64,000 bases of DNA from Ignelater luminosus. Its lineage: Eukaryota > Arthropoda > Insecta > Coleoptera > Elateridae. The stretch is taken from NCBI GenBank assembly GCA_011009095.1, contig VTPC01008773.1, positions 37,227 to 101,226 of the forward strand, written 5' to 3'. Made by a program: the position numbers and the translations under genes. Numbering within the stretch: position 1 is the first letter of the stretch; the number at the start of each line of letters is the position of its first letter. The notes below the pieces were generated by a model. It saw only the letters and a program-made list of their open reading frames with translations. It made no database searches and had not been told where the DNA came from. Shown in pieces: positions 24,345 through 35,833 of this stretch.

Positions 24345-25404
24345 ATGCCAAGTTTTAGTTCAGCTGAATATGCCGTACCGATATTGTTTTTGTGTATGGT
24401 CACTGTAATGATAATGCTCGTCGTGCGTCCAGAGAATATCGTCGCAGATATCCAAATAGACAGCAACGTTCTCATAGAGCTTTTGGTAGTGCTTTTCAAA
24501 AATTTCGTAAGACTGGTACAACTGCTGTACATAATAATGCTGGTAATTACGTTGAAGAAGGCAATATCAACAATGAAGAACTTGTAATCAATGCTGTTCT
24601 GGTCAACCCTACGCACGCTTAGTACTAGATGCATCGCAAGACAGTTGCACCGTTCTCAGCACTTTGTGTGGAGGACATTACAACGCGAAGAACTGCATTG
24701 TTATCACATTCAACGAGTTCAGGCATTACAGCCAGAGAATTATGGTTGACGTGTGGTTTTGTACATGGTTGTTAAGCAAGATTGCCAAAGATCCAAATTT
24801 TATAGATAGAATATTGTGAACTGATGAGGCTCAATTTTATGGGAGATGGTATTAATACTACCCACAACTACCATTTATGTTCTCTCCAAAATCCCCATGC
24901 CATCGCACAATCAAGATTTTAACATCGTTTTAATGTTAATACCTGGACTGGCATTTTTAACTCGTGGTTGCTTCATATCGAAGTTCTTCATGATCGCCTA
25001 AATGCAGAACGACATACTACTTTCCTAGATGGAAGACTTTTTGAGATGTTGGAAGACGCTTCACTTCATATTCGGTAACAAATGTGGTATGAAGTTATGA
25101 AAGACAACTAACCTAATGGCTAAGCATGCATTATGCTAACAGATGGATTGGTCGTGGGATCGTGTCACTTGGCCTTCAAGATCTCCAGATCTAAATCCTT
25201 TAAATTTTTACCTTTGGGGTCACCTAAAAGAGCAGGTCTGCGGTGTTACGTTGGATGGATGTGGCAGATCAAATTCGTAATGACAATGTCATCGTTCATG
25301 TTTATGGCTCTATGATCAGCAGGTGTCATGCTTGTATTCAGTCTCAAGGGACACATTTTCAGCACCTGTTACAAGTCTTTCACTTTCTCTTATTTTCAAA
25401 TTAA
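24345..25404 (+). pseudogene. Decayed Tc1/IS630-like transposase with DUF4817-type N terminus
   Basis: The start MPSFSSAEYA at 24345 shifts frame into YGHCNDNARRASREYRRRYP (24393 on), the DUF4817-type helix-turn-helix found at the N terminus of a large arthropod transposase group; FGSAFQKFRKTGT follows. The catalytic part survives in pieces: a TDEAQF block near 24818 (first catalytic aspartate, with the tryptophan before it now a stop), WPSRSPDLNPLNFYLWGHL near 25171-25227, where the expected last catalytic aspartate after NPL reads asparagine, and a C-terminal SRCHACIQSQGTHFQHLL near 25317-25375, the ending usual for this family. Total span is about 1.06 kb, slightly shorter than intact members. 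Multiple stops and frameshifts make it inactive. TIRs were not identified. Confidence 0.75.
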
Positions 25405-27689
25405 AGCGTAACTAAACACACGACTTCTATGTCGTTTTTATTTTATTTTTATTTTTTATTTTTTTATTTTTTAAAATGTAACTAGATTTTTAACAATTAC
25501 GTATTTCCTACTTCTCATTATTTGATCTCTTTTAGTTCTGTAATTAAGTGAAATAGGACCTAGGTTCATATGACATTTTTTGTTTAAAATAACTTCTAGA
25601 ACTAGTCGTCAAAGTTTGTTACACTCATTATAAATCGCCCAGTATAGAAACTCTGAAAGTTGGTAGACAATTTTATATTATTAGCTTTGGTAGAGTAATT
25701 AACAATTGACGAAAGATATAAATAACTTGAAATTGACCACATTCCTTTATATAATTGGTCTTATTAGTACTTATTCTAATTCAACCGGTAGGTTAAGGGT
25801 TACTCGACCAACTACTAAATGTAGTTCATTATTAAACACTTGTTGCCTTTGTTAATCACTTTGCTTCACTTATTTACAAGTGTGACCACTTAGATCTGGG
25901 AGCCACTGGTCGCTGAACCCTAAATGCAATACGTCCAACTTCAGACGTAGAAAGTTAGTAGAACTGCCCCAGAGATTTTTTTAGTCTGGATGTTTTAGAA
26001 ATAAAAGATTGTATATATAATAGCTATAAGCTAACCGATTAAAGTAAAAGCAAAATTTGCAATACCTTTAAATTTCCACCTCTCTCAGACTGTAACTTTC
26101 CAGGAAAGATCAATGTAAATTTGTCAGCTTTGATAAATTAGCGATAGTTAATTTGATAAAGAGAAGATACGGTCAATTTTTCCTAACTAGGAAACCCTTC
26201 TAAATTAATCATGAAAGTCTAATACCGTTTTTTTGCAAAAGCTTTAAGAGATTTATATTTGTAGTACTAACATAAAACGCTTTCCTCCCCCGAAACAAAT
26301 TTGGGAAGGTTTAGAAGGTGTTGGCGGAGACAGAGAATTTATATTTCTGAATACGTCATAATCTATGCGTGGGTGCCTACTTTTTTATGAATTCTTCAAT
26401 AAATAGAAGGTCTTACTAAATTTCGGTTTAAAATTTAATTTCTTCTTCTGAAAGAAACACAAACATTCTATTGTAGTAACAGCAAATATTTTTATTATTC
26501 CTTCCATCCGACAAACAGAACTGAAAAAATCAATTCCGTTTTTGTTTGACTTTTGTCTCATACAAATCAGTTCCGTAAAAGTAAAGATTTGCATTTCCTG
26601 CGTAGCTAATACTACTATTCAACCGAAAGTTACATAAGGAAACGTTAATATACTTTTCTCTCGGTTGCTTTTCCAGGAATTCTTCTAACTTATATCTTGA
26701 AGTTATGCATATGCACAAAGTTTAAAAAGTTAGTGCGGTGCGATATAAAATGCACGAAGAAACGAAAAAGAAGGAGGTAACGGCTTCCACTTGGTTCCTC
26801 TTTTATGTTACAGCAAACAAGTTTTATATTAGACGAGATTACTACGGACGTTATCCGACAAAACACAAAAAAATTTAATATAAGAAAACTTTTATGCGTT
26901 TTCTTGGCGGATTTTATGAATCTTACAGAAACGCATAGTACATGTAGTACAAAAATTATAACAGCATACAAATTCGTTTAATAACAAGAACCTTTTCAGA
27001 ACATACATTCTCAGGACCACTATTTCCCAGATAGTTCTTATTAAAATCTACCTACTCGAAAACCCCAATTTTATCACGTTTAGAAAAATTGACCTATAAA
27101 TTTGGCACATGATAAAAATCTTCACCAATTTAAAACTGAAAAGCTTTTAGATTAAAATTATGTTTGGGAAAAGTTTGAAACCTAAATGTTTACAGTATTA
27201 AAGAAGATAAGAACAAAACTCATATAAACTTGATAAAAATTGACGTTTGTCTTTGTAATAACTTTAAATTAAAGAAGAAAAAAAGTGCAAAAAATTTCTG
27301 TTTACTTTAGTGTTGAAGGTAAACACTTCGTAGCAAATGAACACAACCAATATTTCCTAATAAAACTTTTTTTTTATTTACCAACCTGTTTGTGAACTTT
27401 ACCTTTTAGCTTAATTGGCAAGGAAATAGATCTCACGATATTAAAATAATTGGTTCCAAAAACGTTTAGAATTTACTTCTAATTTCAAAGTAAAATTGTT
27501 TGAAGCATTTAAAATGCCTTTATTGTTCGGAACGGAAACACTTGGTTTTTTAGGAAAATATTATCGCGAACACGAAACATACAGTGCCCAGATTTACTGT
27601 ACAGAATCTACATAAAATAAGAAATGTTAAAGGGTAAACCAAAGTGAACAGTTACATGGAAGACAAGGAGATTTAGAACTAGCTATAGA
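25405..27689. other. About 2.3 kb with no recognised gene
   Basis: AT-rich, beginning with a run of TTTTA/TTTTTTA simple sequence near 25436-25475. No transposon motif or exon was recognised; the minus-strand frames around 26.4-27.0 kb are low-complexity. Confidence 0.4.
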
Positions 27690-28210
27690 ATAAGTCTTTT
27701 GAATGTTCTCCAGAGTTCCAAAATGACGTCTTTTTAGGACATGTTTCAATTTCGGGAAAAGGAAAAAGTCACAAGGACTCAAATCAGGTGATTAGGGGGG
27801 ATGAGGAACAACAGTAATGCGTTTTGAGGTCACAAATTTACTGATGGAAATTGCTGTGTGACACGGAGCATTGTCATGATGTCTGTCAAAATTTTATGCA
27901 CGGTGAAAGTGTTTAAATTTAACTCTTCACTCATCATCCTTATTGTTAAACGACGGTCTGATCTCACAAGACCCCTCACACGTTCAAGGTTTTCGTCAGT
28001 TTTTGAAGTTGAAAGTCTCTCTGAGCGAGGTTCATCTTCAACGTGTTCTCGGCCGTCCAAAAATGATTTGTGCCAGCGGAAAACTTGTGCTCTTGATAAG
28101 CACTGTTCCCCATAGACCTGTTTCAACTTTTCAAAAGTCACACTCGCGGATTCACCAAGTTTAACACAAAACTTTATTGCACAACGTTGCTCTAAATTCC
28201 GATGCTCCAT
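27690..28210 (-). pseudogene. Mariner transposase remnant (N-terminal HTH plus D34D end)
   Basis: Starts MEHRNLEQRCAIKFC at 28210 and runs through the first helix-turn-helix (VYGEQCLSRAQVFRWHKSFL) and the linker with DEPRSERLSTSKTDEN to the second helix-turn-helix (SEELNLNTFTVHKILT). There the frame is joined directly to HHDNAPCHTAISISKFV, deleting roughly the middle of the protein including the first catalytic aspartate. The remaining pair, D of HDNAPCH and D of SPCDFFLF, is separated by 34 residues, the D34D signature of mariner. A stop interrupts the HPPxSPD segment and the frame dissolves after GTLENIQK near 27695. The N-terminal type resembles the mariner lineage behind the vertebrate GVQW3-like proteins. 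Inactive. Confidence 0.8.
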
Positions 28211-28402
28211 TTCTGTAACACGCAACAAAAACACAACTTCACTGATGGCGCTGTCAAAAATAATGTGTTAGCTGCACGGAGTTGTAACTCGGACTAAGGA
28301 AGTGGAAGCGATAAACAAACCGGTTTAGTACAGGCCGGTAGACACAACGTTGCCAGATCTCCCGCAGTGTTGCCAGTCTCATTACTTTTCTCACACACCT
28401 CG
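27690..28402 (-). mobile_element. Mariner element, internally deleted and 3'-truncated
   Basis: Read on the minus strand, the right end shows a TIR beginning CGAGGTGTGTGAGAAAAG (28402 inward) with the TA target dinucleotide at 28403-28404. A 5' leader runs to the transposase start at 28210. The element stops abruptly near 27690 inside the transposase C terminus and has no left TIR, so the 3' end is missing. The internal deletion joins the N-terminal third to the catalytic C terminus. Confidence 0.8.
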
Positions 28403-28429
28403 TATTTTGATTTTAGATCAGAAACTTGA

Positions 28430-29990
28430 ATTACCACCTGTTAACAATTATTTTCAACGGCGCCCTTAAGACTGATTAGGTTGTACTAACCATATGAAAT
28501 ATTGCATTACTACTGAGAGCCCTCTCATTAAGCAGCGTTATTACCCCGTTTCTTTGCGTAAACAAAAATTAATCAACTAAGAGTTAAATGATATAGCATC
28601 TGGAGTGGTAGAGAAGTTTTTGGGTGCATGGTGCTTTCCAATACTATTGGTTCCTAAAAACGATGGCACCCAATGCTTTTGTGTTAGTTTTCGGAAGTTG
28701 AACAGTGACAGAGAACAATAAATCTACAAGATATATTAGCAGTTAGGATACCAAGAATGTTTATTGACAGGTCGAATTAGAAGATGGCAGTCGTCCTTAT
28801 ACCGTATTCATCGTACCTGGTAAAGGATTAATTCAGTTCACAGAAAGTGAACTTTTAAGTATTCGTCGACATCATCTTAGAGCCAGAACTGCAGCCGATT
28901 TTTTGTTATTGAGATAACATTATCGTAGTGACTCCTGATTTTGATAAGCATGTGAAGATGCTTCTTAAAGTATTGGATAGATTAGCTAGAGCACGTCCTA
29001 CTGTTAATCGTGAGTCTAGTCATTTCTGCAGATTTAAATTAAAATATCTAGGTTATGTCGCAAATGGTAACAGTTTACATGTAGGTCCGGAAAAAGCAAT
29101 TTTCTTTCCCTAAAGACGATATAAGTGATTCGTTCCGTCATATTCAGAGTTCATCGTTCTGCTTAATAAATTACCGAGCAAAGAAACTAGGTTTATACGG
29201 AATACTAAGTGGAAGCTTCCTTTCAAAAATTTGAAAAAGCTTTGGTAGCGGCATCCATTCTGTGAATTCCTAATTTGCATTACAAGCTTATTCTTCAAAC
29301 CCACGTTTCACAATTGGCGATTTTATTGGAGCATTACGACTGTTTTGAGCATGCCACTTTCTTAATCGTGCGTAGAATAATTATTTCGTAACATAGAAAG
29401 AGTACTTAGCAGTCCTATAGAATATTGAAAAACTTTGTTGTTATAGTGAAAGTACTCTTACTGTTCGTTGAAAATTTACGGATTAAGCCGGCGGCCGTTT
29501 TAAAATAATCTCTTTTTGTCTTCAGCTGATGGGGTGTATTGATAAGTGTACAGACAGGTTGACAGAGCGGCGTACTCCTTCTCGATAGTTAACTATGTTG
29601 TTGGGTTGTGGCTCAGCAAATGATAGCTGTGGAGATGTGCTCGTAACCTTATAGATATTTTTAACTAAAATATCCTACGGAAACACAAATGGTATTATGG
29701 AGAAATTGTCAGTAGTGGATGGAGCTGGAAATCTTCTATAAATTGATAAAGTTTGTGACGTAAGTTGGTGGTGACCAACTTGGTTGTTACAGGATGTGAA
29801 ATGGGATGTTGACCGGCTGAGGAATATTCTGACTGAAAGTACTTGATTTACTGTAGTCACGGATTTTCATAGTTAAGCATGGCTGAATAATTTCAAAGAT
29901 CGTCAGAGCAAATTGCTTTAAAATAATTCATCAGAAAGGTAAAGAACACATCGTTCCGGACGCCTTGTTTAGGTTAGTTTTCAGAGAAGC
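28430..29990 (+). pseudogene. Ty3/Gypsy pol remnant (RT and RNase H), split by an insertion
   Basis: Order of motifs: SPLIKQRYYPVS (about 28517), NDIASGVVEKFLGAWCFPI (about 28587-28645), LVPKNDGTQCFCVSFRKLNS (about 28650-28710), SRPYTVFIVPGKGLIQF (about 28790-28840), a degraded FCYLDD box reading DNIIVVTPDFDKH (about 28914-28952), LKYLGYV (about 29038-29058), then TRFIRNTKWKLPF and a RNase H start. About 80 bp of the palm are missing before the DD box. The RNase H frame reads KLCCYSEST up to 29456, is interrupted by a foreign 377-bp insertion, and resumes in frame at 29844 as FTVVTDFHS, then AWLNNFKDRQ and RKGKEHIVPDALFRLV (about 29935-29982). No LTRs, gag or integrase recognised. These enzymes copied retrotransposon RNA to DNA; this copy is dead. 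Confidence 0.85.
29457..29833. mobile_element. 377-bp insertion in the Gypsy RNase H frame with 10-bp target duplication
   Basis: The 10-mer TGAAAGTACT occurs immediately before (29447-29456) and at the end of (29834-29843) this block. Removing the block and one copy joins ...CCYSEST to xFTVVTDFHS in the same reading frame, which is what an uninterrupted RNase H domain would read. The block has no convincing terminal inverted repeats (CTTACTGTTCG at one end, GTCAGAATATT as the complement of the other), no poly-A tail and no ORF. A 9-11-bp duplication fits Mutator-like elements; a variable-length duplication also fits a SINE. Class undetermined. Confidence 0.75.
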
Positions 29991-32600
29991 TATAGCTTCT
30001 AATACAGATAGAAGTAAAAGACACTTTTTACATAAAAAATGAAGAGTTCTGTTTGTCTCTAAACCCTTTTCTTCCCGCTTTGTTGAGTTTTTGTAAAAAA
30101 TTTTATAAGACAATCTCTTCAAATTAATTTTTATCGCATTTAACATTAATTGGGTAGCCTTAAAATAAAGGTACTACTTCTCTGGTCACTTCGTCCGGAA
30201 AACTAAAGATGATGAAGATCTCAAAGACGGATTGAAATAAATGCGTTTTGGAAACAATGTTTACTAAAAGAGTGATATTTGTATAAAACTATAACGACTA
30301 ATGATACCATATATTGCTCACACAGATTATGGCACTTTCAATCAAGAATGCCGCTCAGGTTTTACTACTTTAGTTTCCCTTCTGTTCGAAACGAGATTCT
30401 AGAGTTATTTGGAATTGTTTATAATTAAATTGTTTATTTATTGAGTTTGCAAAATCGGAGAAATATACTGTTTGTTGAAGCTTAACTCATTTTTAGTGCA
30501 GAATTGTAAGTGTCCCACACCAGAAAACAAAGATCCTAAGAGCTCTATTATCAAAAATGTTGATAGGCATTGTCTGAAAGACTCAGATTTCTAAATGCAG
30601 AAACAAAAGTGATTAAAATCGAAGATCGTATACAAGTATTTTTCTTTGAAAGATATTAGGAGGATTACATAATTCGGACGACAGGACAAGTTAGTCAATC
30701 GTAAATTGGAACAATCAGTTTTAGACTGGGAATAAACAACTTAATGTTGAGACAAATTGACTTCAAATTGACATAATCAACTTTAATGAGTGTTGGTTTT
30801 ATCTTGAAGTTTATTTGAGATTTATTGCTTTCAATTGGAAATTGAAAAGGTATAGAATGCAAATTCAGTAAACACTAGGTAGTATCATTAACTTCCCTAA
30901 CTTTTAACTTGTGAGATTTTGTGGCAGTTCAATAATCAGCAGTATTGGATTTAGAATTAAAACGTGATAAATTGTTCTGCACTTTGATACAGTCCTGTGT
31001 TATCAATTAGTTGACATGAAACAACAAAATAAACAAACACGTAGACTTGGAATCATTTTCGTAAAACGGAATGGTGGTATATAAACATAGTTGTAGGAAA
31101 AAGGGGTTTATAAACTGAACTGTAAGCAATAACGACGAAAAAGGGTTTACCTCTCACAGATCTATACATACGTGTGAAAATGAAATCATTGTTTGGGTGA
31201 AAGGAAAAACTGAAGGAACAAGAGCAAAAAAATAAATTATATAACTAATTTTTGGGACTAGTATTATAAAACTAAGATAAATCTTTAGGTAATTATCTAA
31301 AGAACAAGTTTATTGACCAAATAAATTTAAATTGGCTACTATAGAATACAACTTTCGGTTAAATTTATGTAGAATAAATTTATTTATCTGTTATAATGAT
31401 TGGTGCTTTAAAATAAAAATCATTCTAATCAAAACGTGTCTTAATTGCCAATCATGTAATATTATATTACAAAGAGAAAAAATTATATTCTGTGTCGGTT
31501 AGCTAGATGTTGCAGAAGTTCATAATCGTAGACCTACCAAAATGGCGTTTTATTATGTCTCGTCGCTGCTTCTCATTGTACACGGTTAACATATAGTGAG
31601 GCAGTGACATTTCTTGATTAAGGGGTAGCACATAAAATGTCCTTATGGTCTAGTAATAACTGAGACGTCATCTAACACCGGCAGATGACCTTTATTTGTC
31701 CAATAGCGAGGGTGTCCCGTGATAGTTCTCTGACAAAGTAAGTTAGATACGAGCGCTTTCTTGACAATTATCTAATTAGGAAACGTACATTATATGCTTA
31801 AATCTCTTTTACAGTTAAAAATTATATCGTCAGTAGTCTAATTTTAAATATAGATAAAGATAGATACATTTTGAAAACATCTATAATATGTAGAATTAAT
31901 AGAAACAAGTAGGAATTCAGAAATTTTAGTTTTGTTATTTTCAACCCTGAATCCTTAATAATTTCTAATAAAATAATATTAGCTGTAGAAATCAAAATAT
32001 TCCAAATATATTATGATATTTTTCATTTTACTTAATTTATTTCATTTTATAACTGAATTGCTGTTTTCCAAATACAATTCAGATAAATTAGAATTGCAAT
32101 TTAATGGTCGGTCTCTAAAATTGCTTTGAATTCTTATTTGGTTCTATGAATAAAATAAATTTCAGAAAAATTTTCAAAAAATTAAAAAGTTTTGAGTCGT
32201 CACTTTGAATAATCACATTGTGACTGTTTACTGGTTAATCTTTAAAATATCTCTTGATTCTTAATACGGTCCATAAGTAACAGTGTTTTGAGACAAAGTT
32301 TATAAGTTCCTAAACGTGAAAGATTTTCGAAATTCATGGTCAAGATTTAGGCAGTTGTAACTTGTAAGGTTTCCCAAATCATAGAGCTCTTCTATTTGAT
32401 ATTTTTTAAACCCTCAGCTACAGGAATCTGGTTTCTGTTTGACGAACTTGCGACGGTAAGAGAAATTAAGGCACCTAGATTAGTTTCCTTTTGGAAGTTA
32501 ATAATTCAAATAACGCAAAGTGCGGAATTCTTTTTTAAATTTGTTTTACTCTTTGAAAAATCCTTGTGACAGATTTAGAACTTCTACTATTTACAGTGCG
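29991..32600. other. About 2.6 kb with no recognised gene
   Basis: AT-rich DNA downstream of the Gypsy remnant. No integrase zinc finger or catalytic motif could be found, so the retrotransposon appears to end here. No structured repeat was noticed. Confidence 0.4.
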
Positions 32601-32604
32601 GTAA

Positions 32605-32730
32605 TTGAATCCTCAAGATGAATCCTAATCCCCGAACAAGAATTAGGAACTTTTACTCCCTCCTGTGATACTGCAAGTTGAATCCCTGAGATGGATTCAA
32701 AGCTTTTTCTATTTATTACAATGAGACGGC
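32605..32730 (+). repeat. Imperfect direct repeat, 73-bp spacing
   Basis: TTGAATCCTCAAGATGAATCC at 32605 and TTGAATCCCTGAGATGGATTC at 32678 are direct repeats, each followed after a while by an AACTTTTACT / AGCTTTTTCT segment; a preceding AGAACTTCTACTATTTACAG (about 32577) matches the end of the unit. This gives two clear units and a partial third. Confidence 0.45.
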
Positions 32731-32824
32731 TTCTGAGCTTTTCATTTTTGTAATTCGGTGTGGCAAAACAATAGCCAGTAGTACTGGACATTTCCTCGCT
32801 TTGAAACTCCTATAGTTCGACTGT

Positions 32825-33520
32825 TTGAAGCCACAGATAGTGGAAACAAAACCGAAAGTAATGGTATGCAGTAAAACAAGCCAAGAAGAAGCAGCAGTAT
32901 CTCTAGATGGGCAACAACTCCAAAAAGTTGAATCTTTCTGCTACCTGGGAAGTATAATTACTAGAGACGGAAAAAGCAGCACGGAGATTAGGTCAAGAAT
33001 TGCTCAAGTAAAAATAGCTTGCAACAGAAAAAAGCCTCATGATATCAAATAAAATATCTCTTGCACACAGAAAACGGCTATTAAAAGTGTACGTTTAGAG
33101 TATTGCTATACGGATGCAAAAGCTGAACAATATCTCAAGGCGAGAGAAAAAACTAGTTATTTAAAGTATGATGCTACCAAAGGATAATGAAAATCAGTTG
33201 GGTAGAACGGGTAAGCAATGACGAAGTATTAGCAAGACTCCAGGAAAAAGAAGAAACTCTGTGCAAATACATCACAAAGAGAAGAGATACCTTAATAGGA
33301 TATTAGGTATACTAAGACATGATGGCATAATGAGTACAATACTAGAGGGGGTGATAGAGAGCAAAAACGCACAGGGACGGCCAAGATTACAATATACACC
33401 GCAAAGTATGCAAGATATGAACTGCCAAACATATCAAAAATTTAAACAGCTGACCCAGAATCGTCATGCGTGGTACACACGGTTGCAACAAACCAGTCGA
33501 GAAGATTGATGATTATGGAG
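32825..33520 (+). pseudogene. LINE ORF2 C-terminal fragment
   Basis: Thumb and C-terminal domain of a non-LTR retrotransposon protein, distinct in sequence from the copy at 1-1829. TKPKVMVCSKTS and GQQLQKVESFCYLGSIITRD lie in the first frame (32825-33052), followed after frameshifts by an ALYGCETWTIS-like stretch (about 33098-33132, degraded), MKISWVERVSNEEVLARLQ (about 33188-33243), and an RHDGIMSTILEGVIESKNAQ frame (33315-33375) with GRPRLQYTPQ. The last frame ends at 33507-33509 after YTRLQQTSRED. The fingers and palm are absent, so this is a 5'-truncated insertion as is usual for LINEs. No poly-A tail is obvious. Confidence 0.8.
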
Positions 33521-34321
33521 GAGAGGAGATAGTGGATACTTTCTTCCAAAGATTATATCGAATTTGAACTTAGCCTGCTTCTGTCGTTTTTAATTTCTTA
33601 CCTACTAGTGTTGATCTTTCACGTTTCGCGTGCCAATACCAATACTGTTGTGATACCTTTAAGATACTGTATTTGGATTTTCAAATTTGTTTAAGCCAGA
33701 ACTCTTTTGATATACCAGATGTAGCTAAAAACCTTGAGATAGTATTTTATGAATTAAAACAAGTATCGACAAAAATTCTTTCTGTACCTTTTTCAAAATG
33801 CTTATTTTGGCTTTCTGCCCTCATTGTATACAAAAGAGTTACCTTTAGTTGAAAACGAATCTTGAAACTATTGTAGGTATTTTATCCCTTTTTTTCTTAA
33901 AACGTTCTGGCTTTCATCTGTTTTAATAGAAATGTTACAGAAACATTTACATACAGACGGTCATTTTGCTGGAGTTCTGAGAGATTTTGCCTGGTGTTTA
34001 TAATAGTCACATATGCAGATTTGATGTATATCTACTGGTTTTATGACGAACATAATATCTACGGTTACGGTTTTGGTAGGGCCGTACATGTATCTAGACA
34101 TGTAGACATTACTGTATTACATAATGCTCACTTGCACTTGGGTGTCCTAGAAATAGGTTACAAGTACAATAGTTTTCACTAACTTGCCCTTTTGAAATTC
34201 TTTATTTAATGTATTAAATGAACATCATTTTTCTTTTTTGTTACAACATTTTCTTCACTTATTTACGTTTTAAAGATTTAAGGCAGGAAACTAGCTTAGG
34301 TCTCATATTATCTGGGAACGT
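33521..34321. other. Unassigned AT-rich stretch
   Basis: About 800 bp. A 62-codon frame at 33994-34182 is rich in Tyr, His and Val and resembles no family. Nothing else seen. Confidence 0.35.
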
Positions 34322-35833
34322 TGTAACGTAACCTTGCGTTACATATAATAGTGACTTCATTTAACTAGGATCACTATGGTCCTAGACCAGCTAAATCTCG
34401 GTTGTTGGCCTTGAGCGCAGATACGAAAATTACACATACAATAAAAAGAACACAAAAGATCAATACAAGAATTCAAAGTCAAAGAAAATTCTCAATAAAT
34501 TATCCAGTCGAGAAATACAAGTAAATTCTTCTAAGGACAAGATAATAAACCTAAATATCTAGATAATAATTCAATAAGTTAAATGTAAGCATTAACAATT
34601 ACTTTATCGTATAGTTCAAAATCTATAAGAATGAACAAGAAAGAATAATGAATTATCATATATCACCACACTTTTGGTAATCTAAAATACAACAAGAAAA
34701 AAAATTTTGTGAAAAATTCGAAATAAATAAAATTTCAACAAATAAATCTAGGATCAGAATTTTATCTACATCTTGTAATAAACAAAAAGAATTAATAATT
34801 AATAATTAAATTTCATTAGAATTAAAGTAACAAAAAAATTATAGAAAGGAGCAGTAAAAAAATACACCACTCACCCCGAAGAACCCAGCTGCGATACAGA
34901 TCTGATCTTAGAGGTAAAACAGCTGTAATAAAACAATTTACGAAAGCCAATAATAATTTCAATAAACGTTCCCAGATCTGTTAATTAATTTCTTTTTGAA
35001 TGAACAGAAGTTAAATTTGTATGTTAAACACACGAATTTCGTCCTCAAGTATTGACACACGAAATTTCTAAAAAATATTGTATTTAAGACAAAAACAAAT
35101 TTGATAAGTGCAAGGAATGGACGATTTTTCATGAATGTGGTGTTCCCATCCCACGGCGGACCGTTATGTAGAAGACTGGACCAAGTAGAACTGTTCTTAA
35201 GATGTTTAACTCCAACAGATTAAGATCAGTATGCCACCAGCAGCACGGTGCGGCGATAATATCGTTAGATCAGAACCCTGATGAGCATCGACTGCAAGGA
35301 AATCGGTAATTTTTCTATTTGAAATCCACGAAGGAATTTCCATAATAACTAGGCTTGGTTCAGAAACCGTCTCCACAAAAAAGCTGAGGACAAGAAAACC
35401 TATCAGGCTGTAGAATAAATAAATAAACAATAAGCTTTACAAAATGACTAAAAATTTCTAACCCTACTTGAATGACATAATCAATATCAATCTTTCAGCT
35501 AACCAAATCCTGTGGCTAACCCAATCAACAGAAATTACCCCGCTAAGAGCCGTTCAAATACCCTGAAAGTAGAACAAGAAGTTTACTAAATGTCGAAGTT
35601 AATTATACCCTGTGTCCTGTTTACAATAATAATAACAAGGCAAATCGTCAATCCTAATTGGTTTACAAAAACAAATTTAGAGAAAACTACAACAAGATCA
35701 GTTAATTAATCTCTCAGCTTGAACTCATCAACCTTAACCATCTCTCTAAACGAAAACAACTATATAAAATAAAAAACAAACTGTGTACCAATCAAACGAA
35801 CACATGTAACGGTAGAAAAAAGTGACCGTTACA
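34322..35833. repeat. Segment bounded by TGTAACG...CGTTACA hairpins; possible old element
   Basis: Two short hairpins with the same stem mark this 1.5-kb segment: TGTAACG-8 nt-CGTTACA at 34322-34343, and TGTAACGGT-11 nt-ACCGTTACA at 35805-35833. TG...CA termini with inverted TGTAACG/CGTTACA would fit a solo LTR or a foldback-type element, but no matching target duplication was found (flanks GAACGT and AGGTTT). The interior has a short frame at 35206-35430 on the minus strand with no known domain. Class uncertain. Confidence 0.3.

Noticed and set aside
23720..25560. CCTATTTCAC / GTGAAATAGG as TIRs of the transposase at 24345
   Set aside because: Only about 10 bp match, with no target duplication and unequal distances from the gene.
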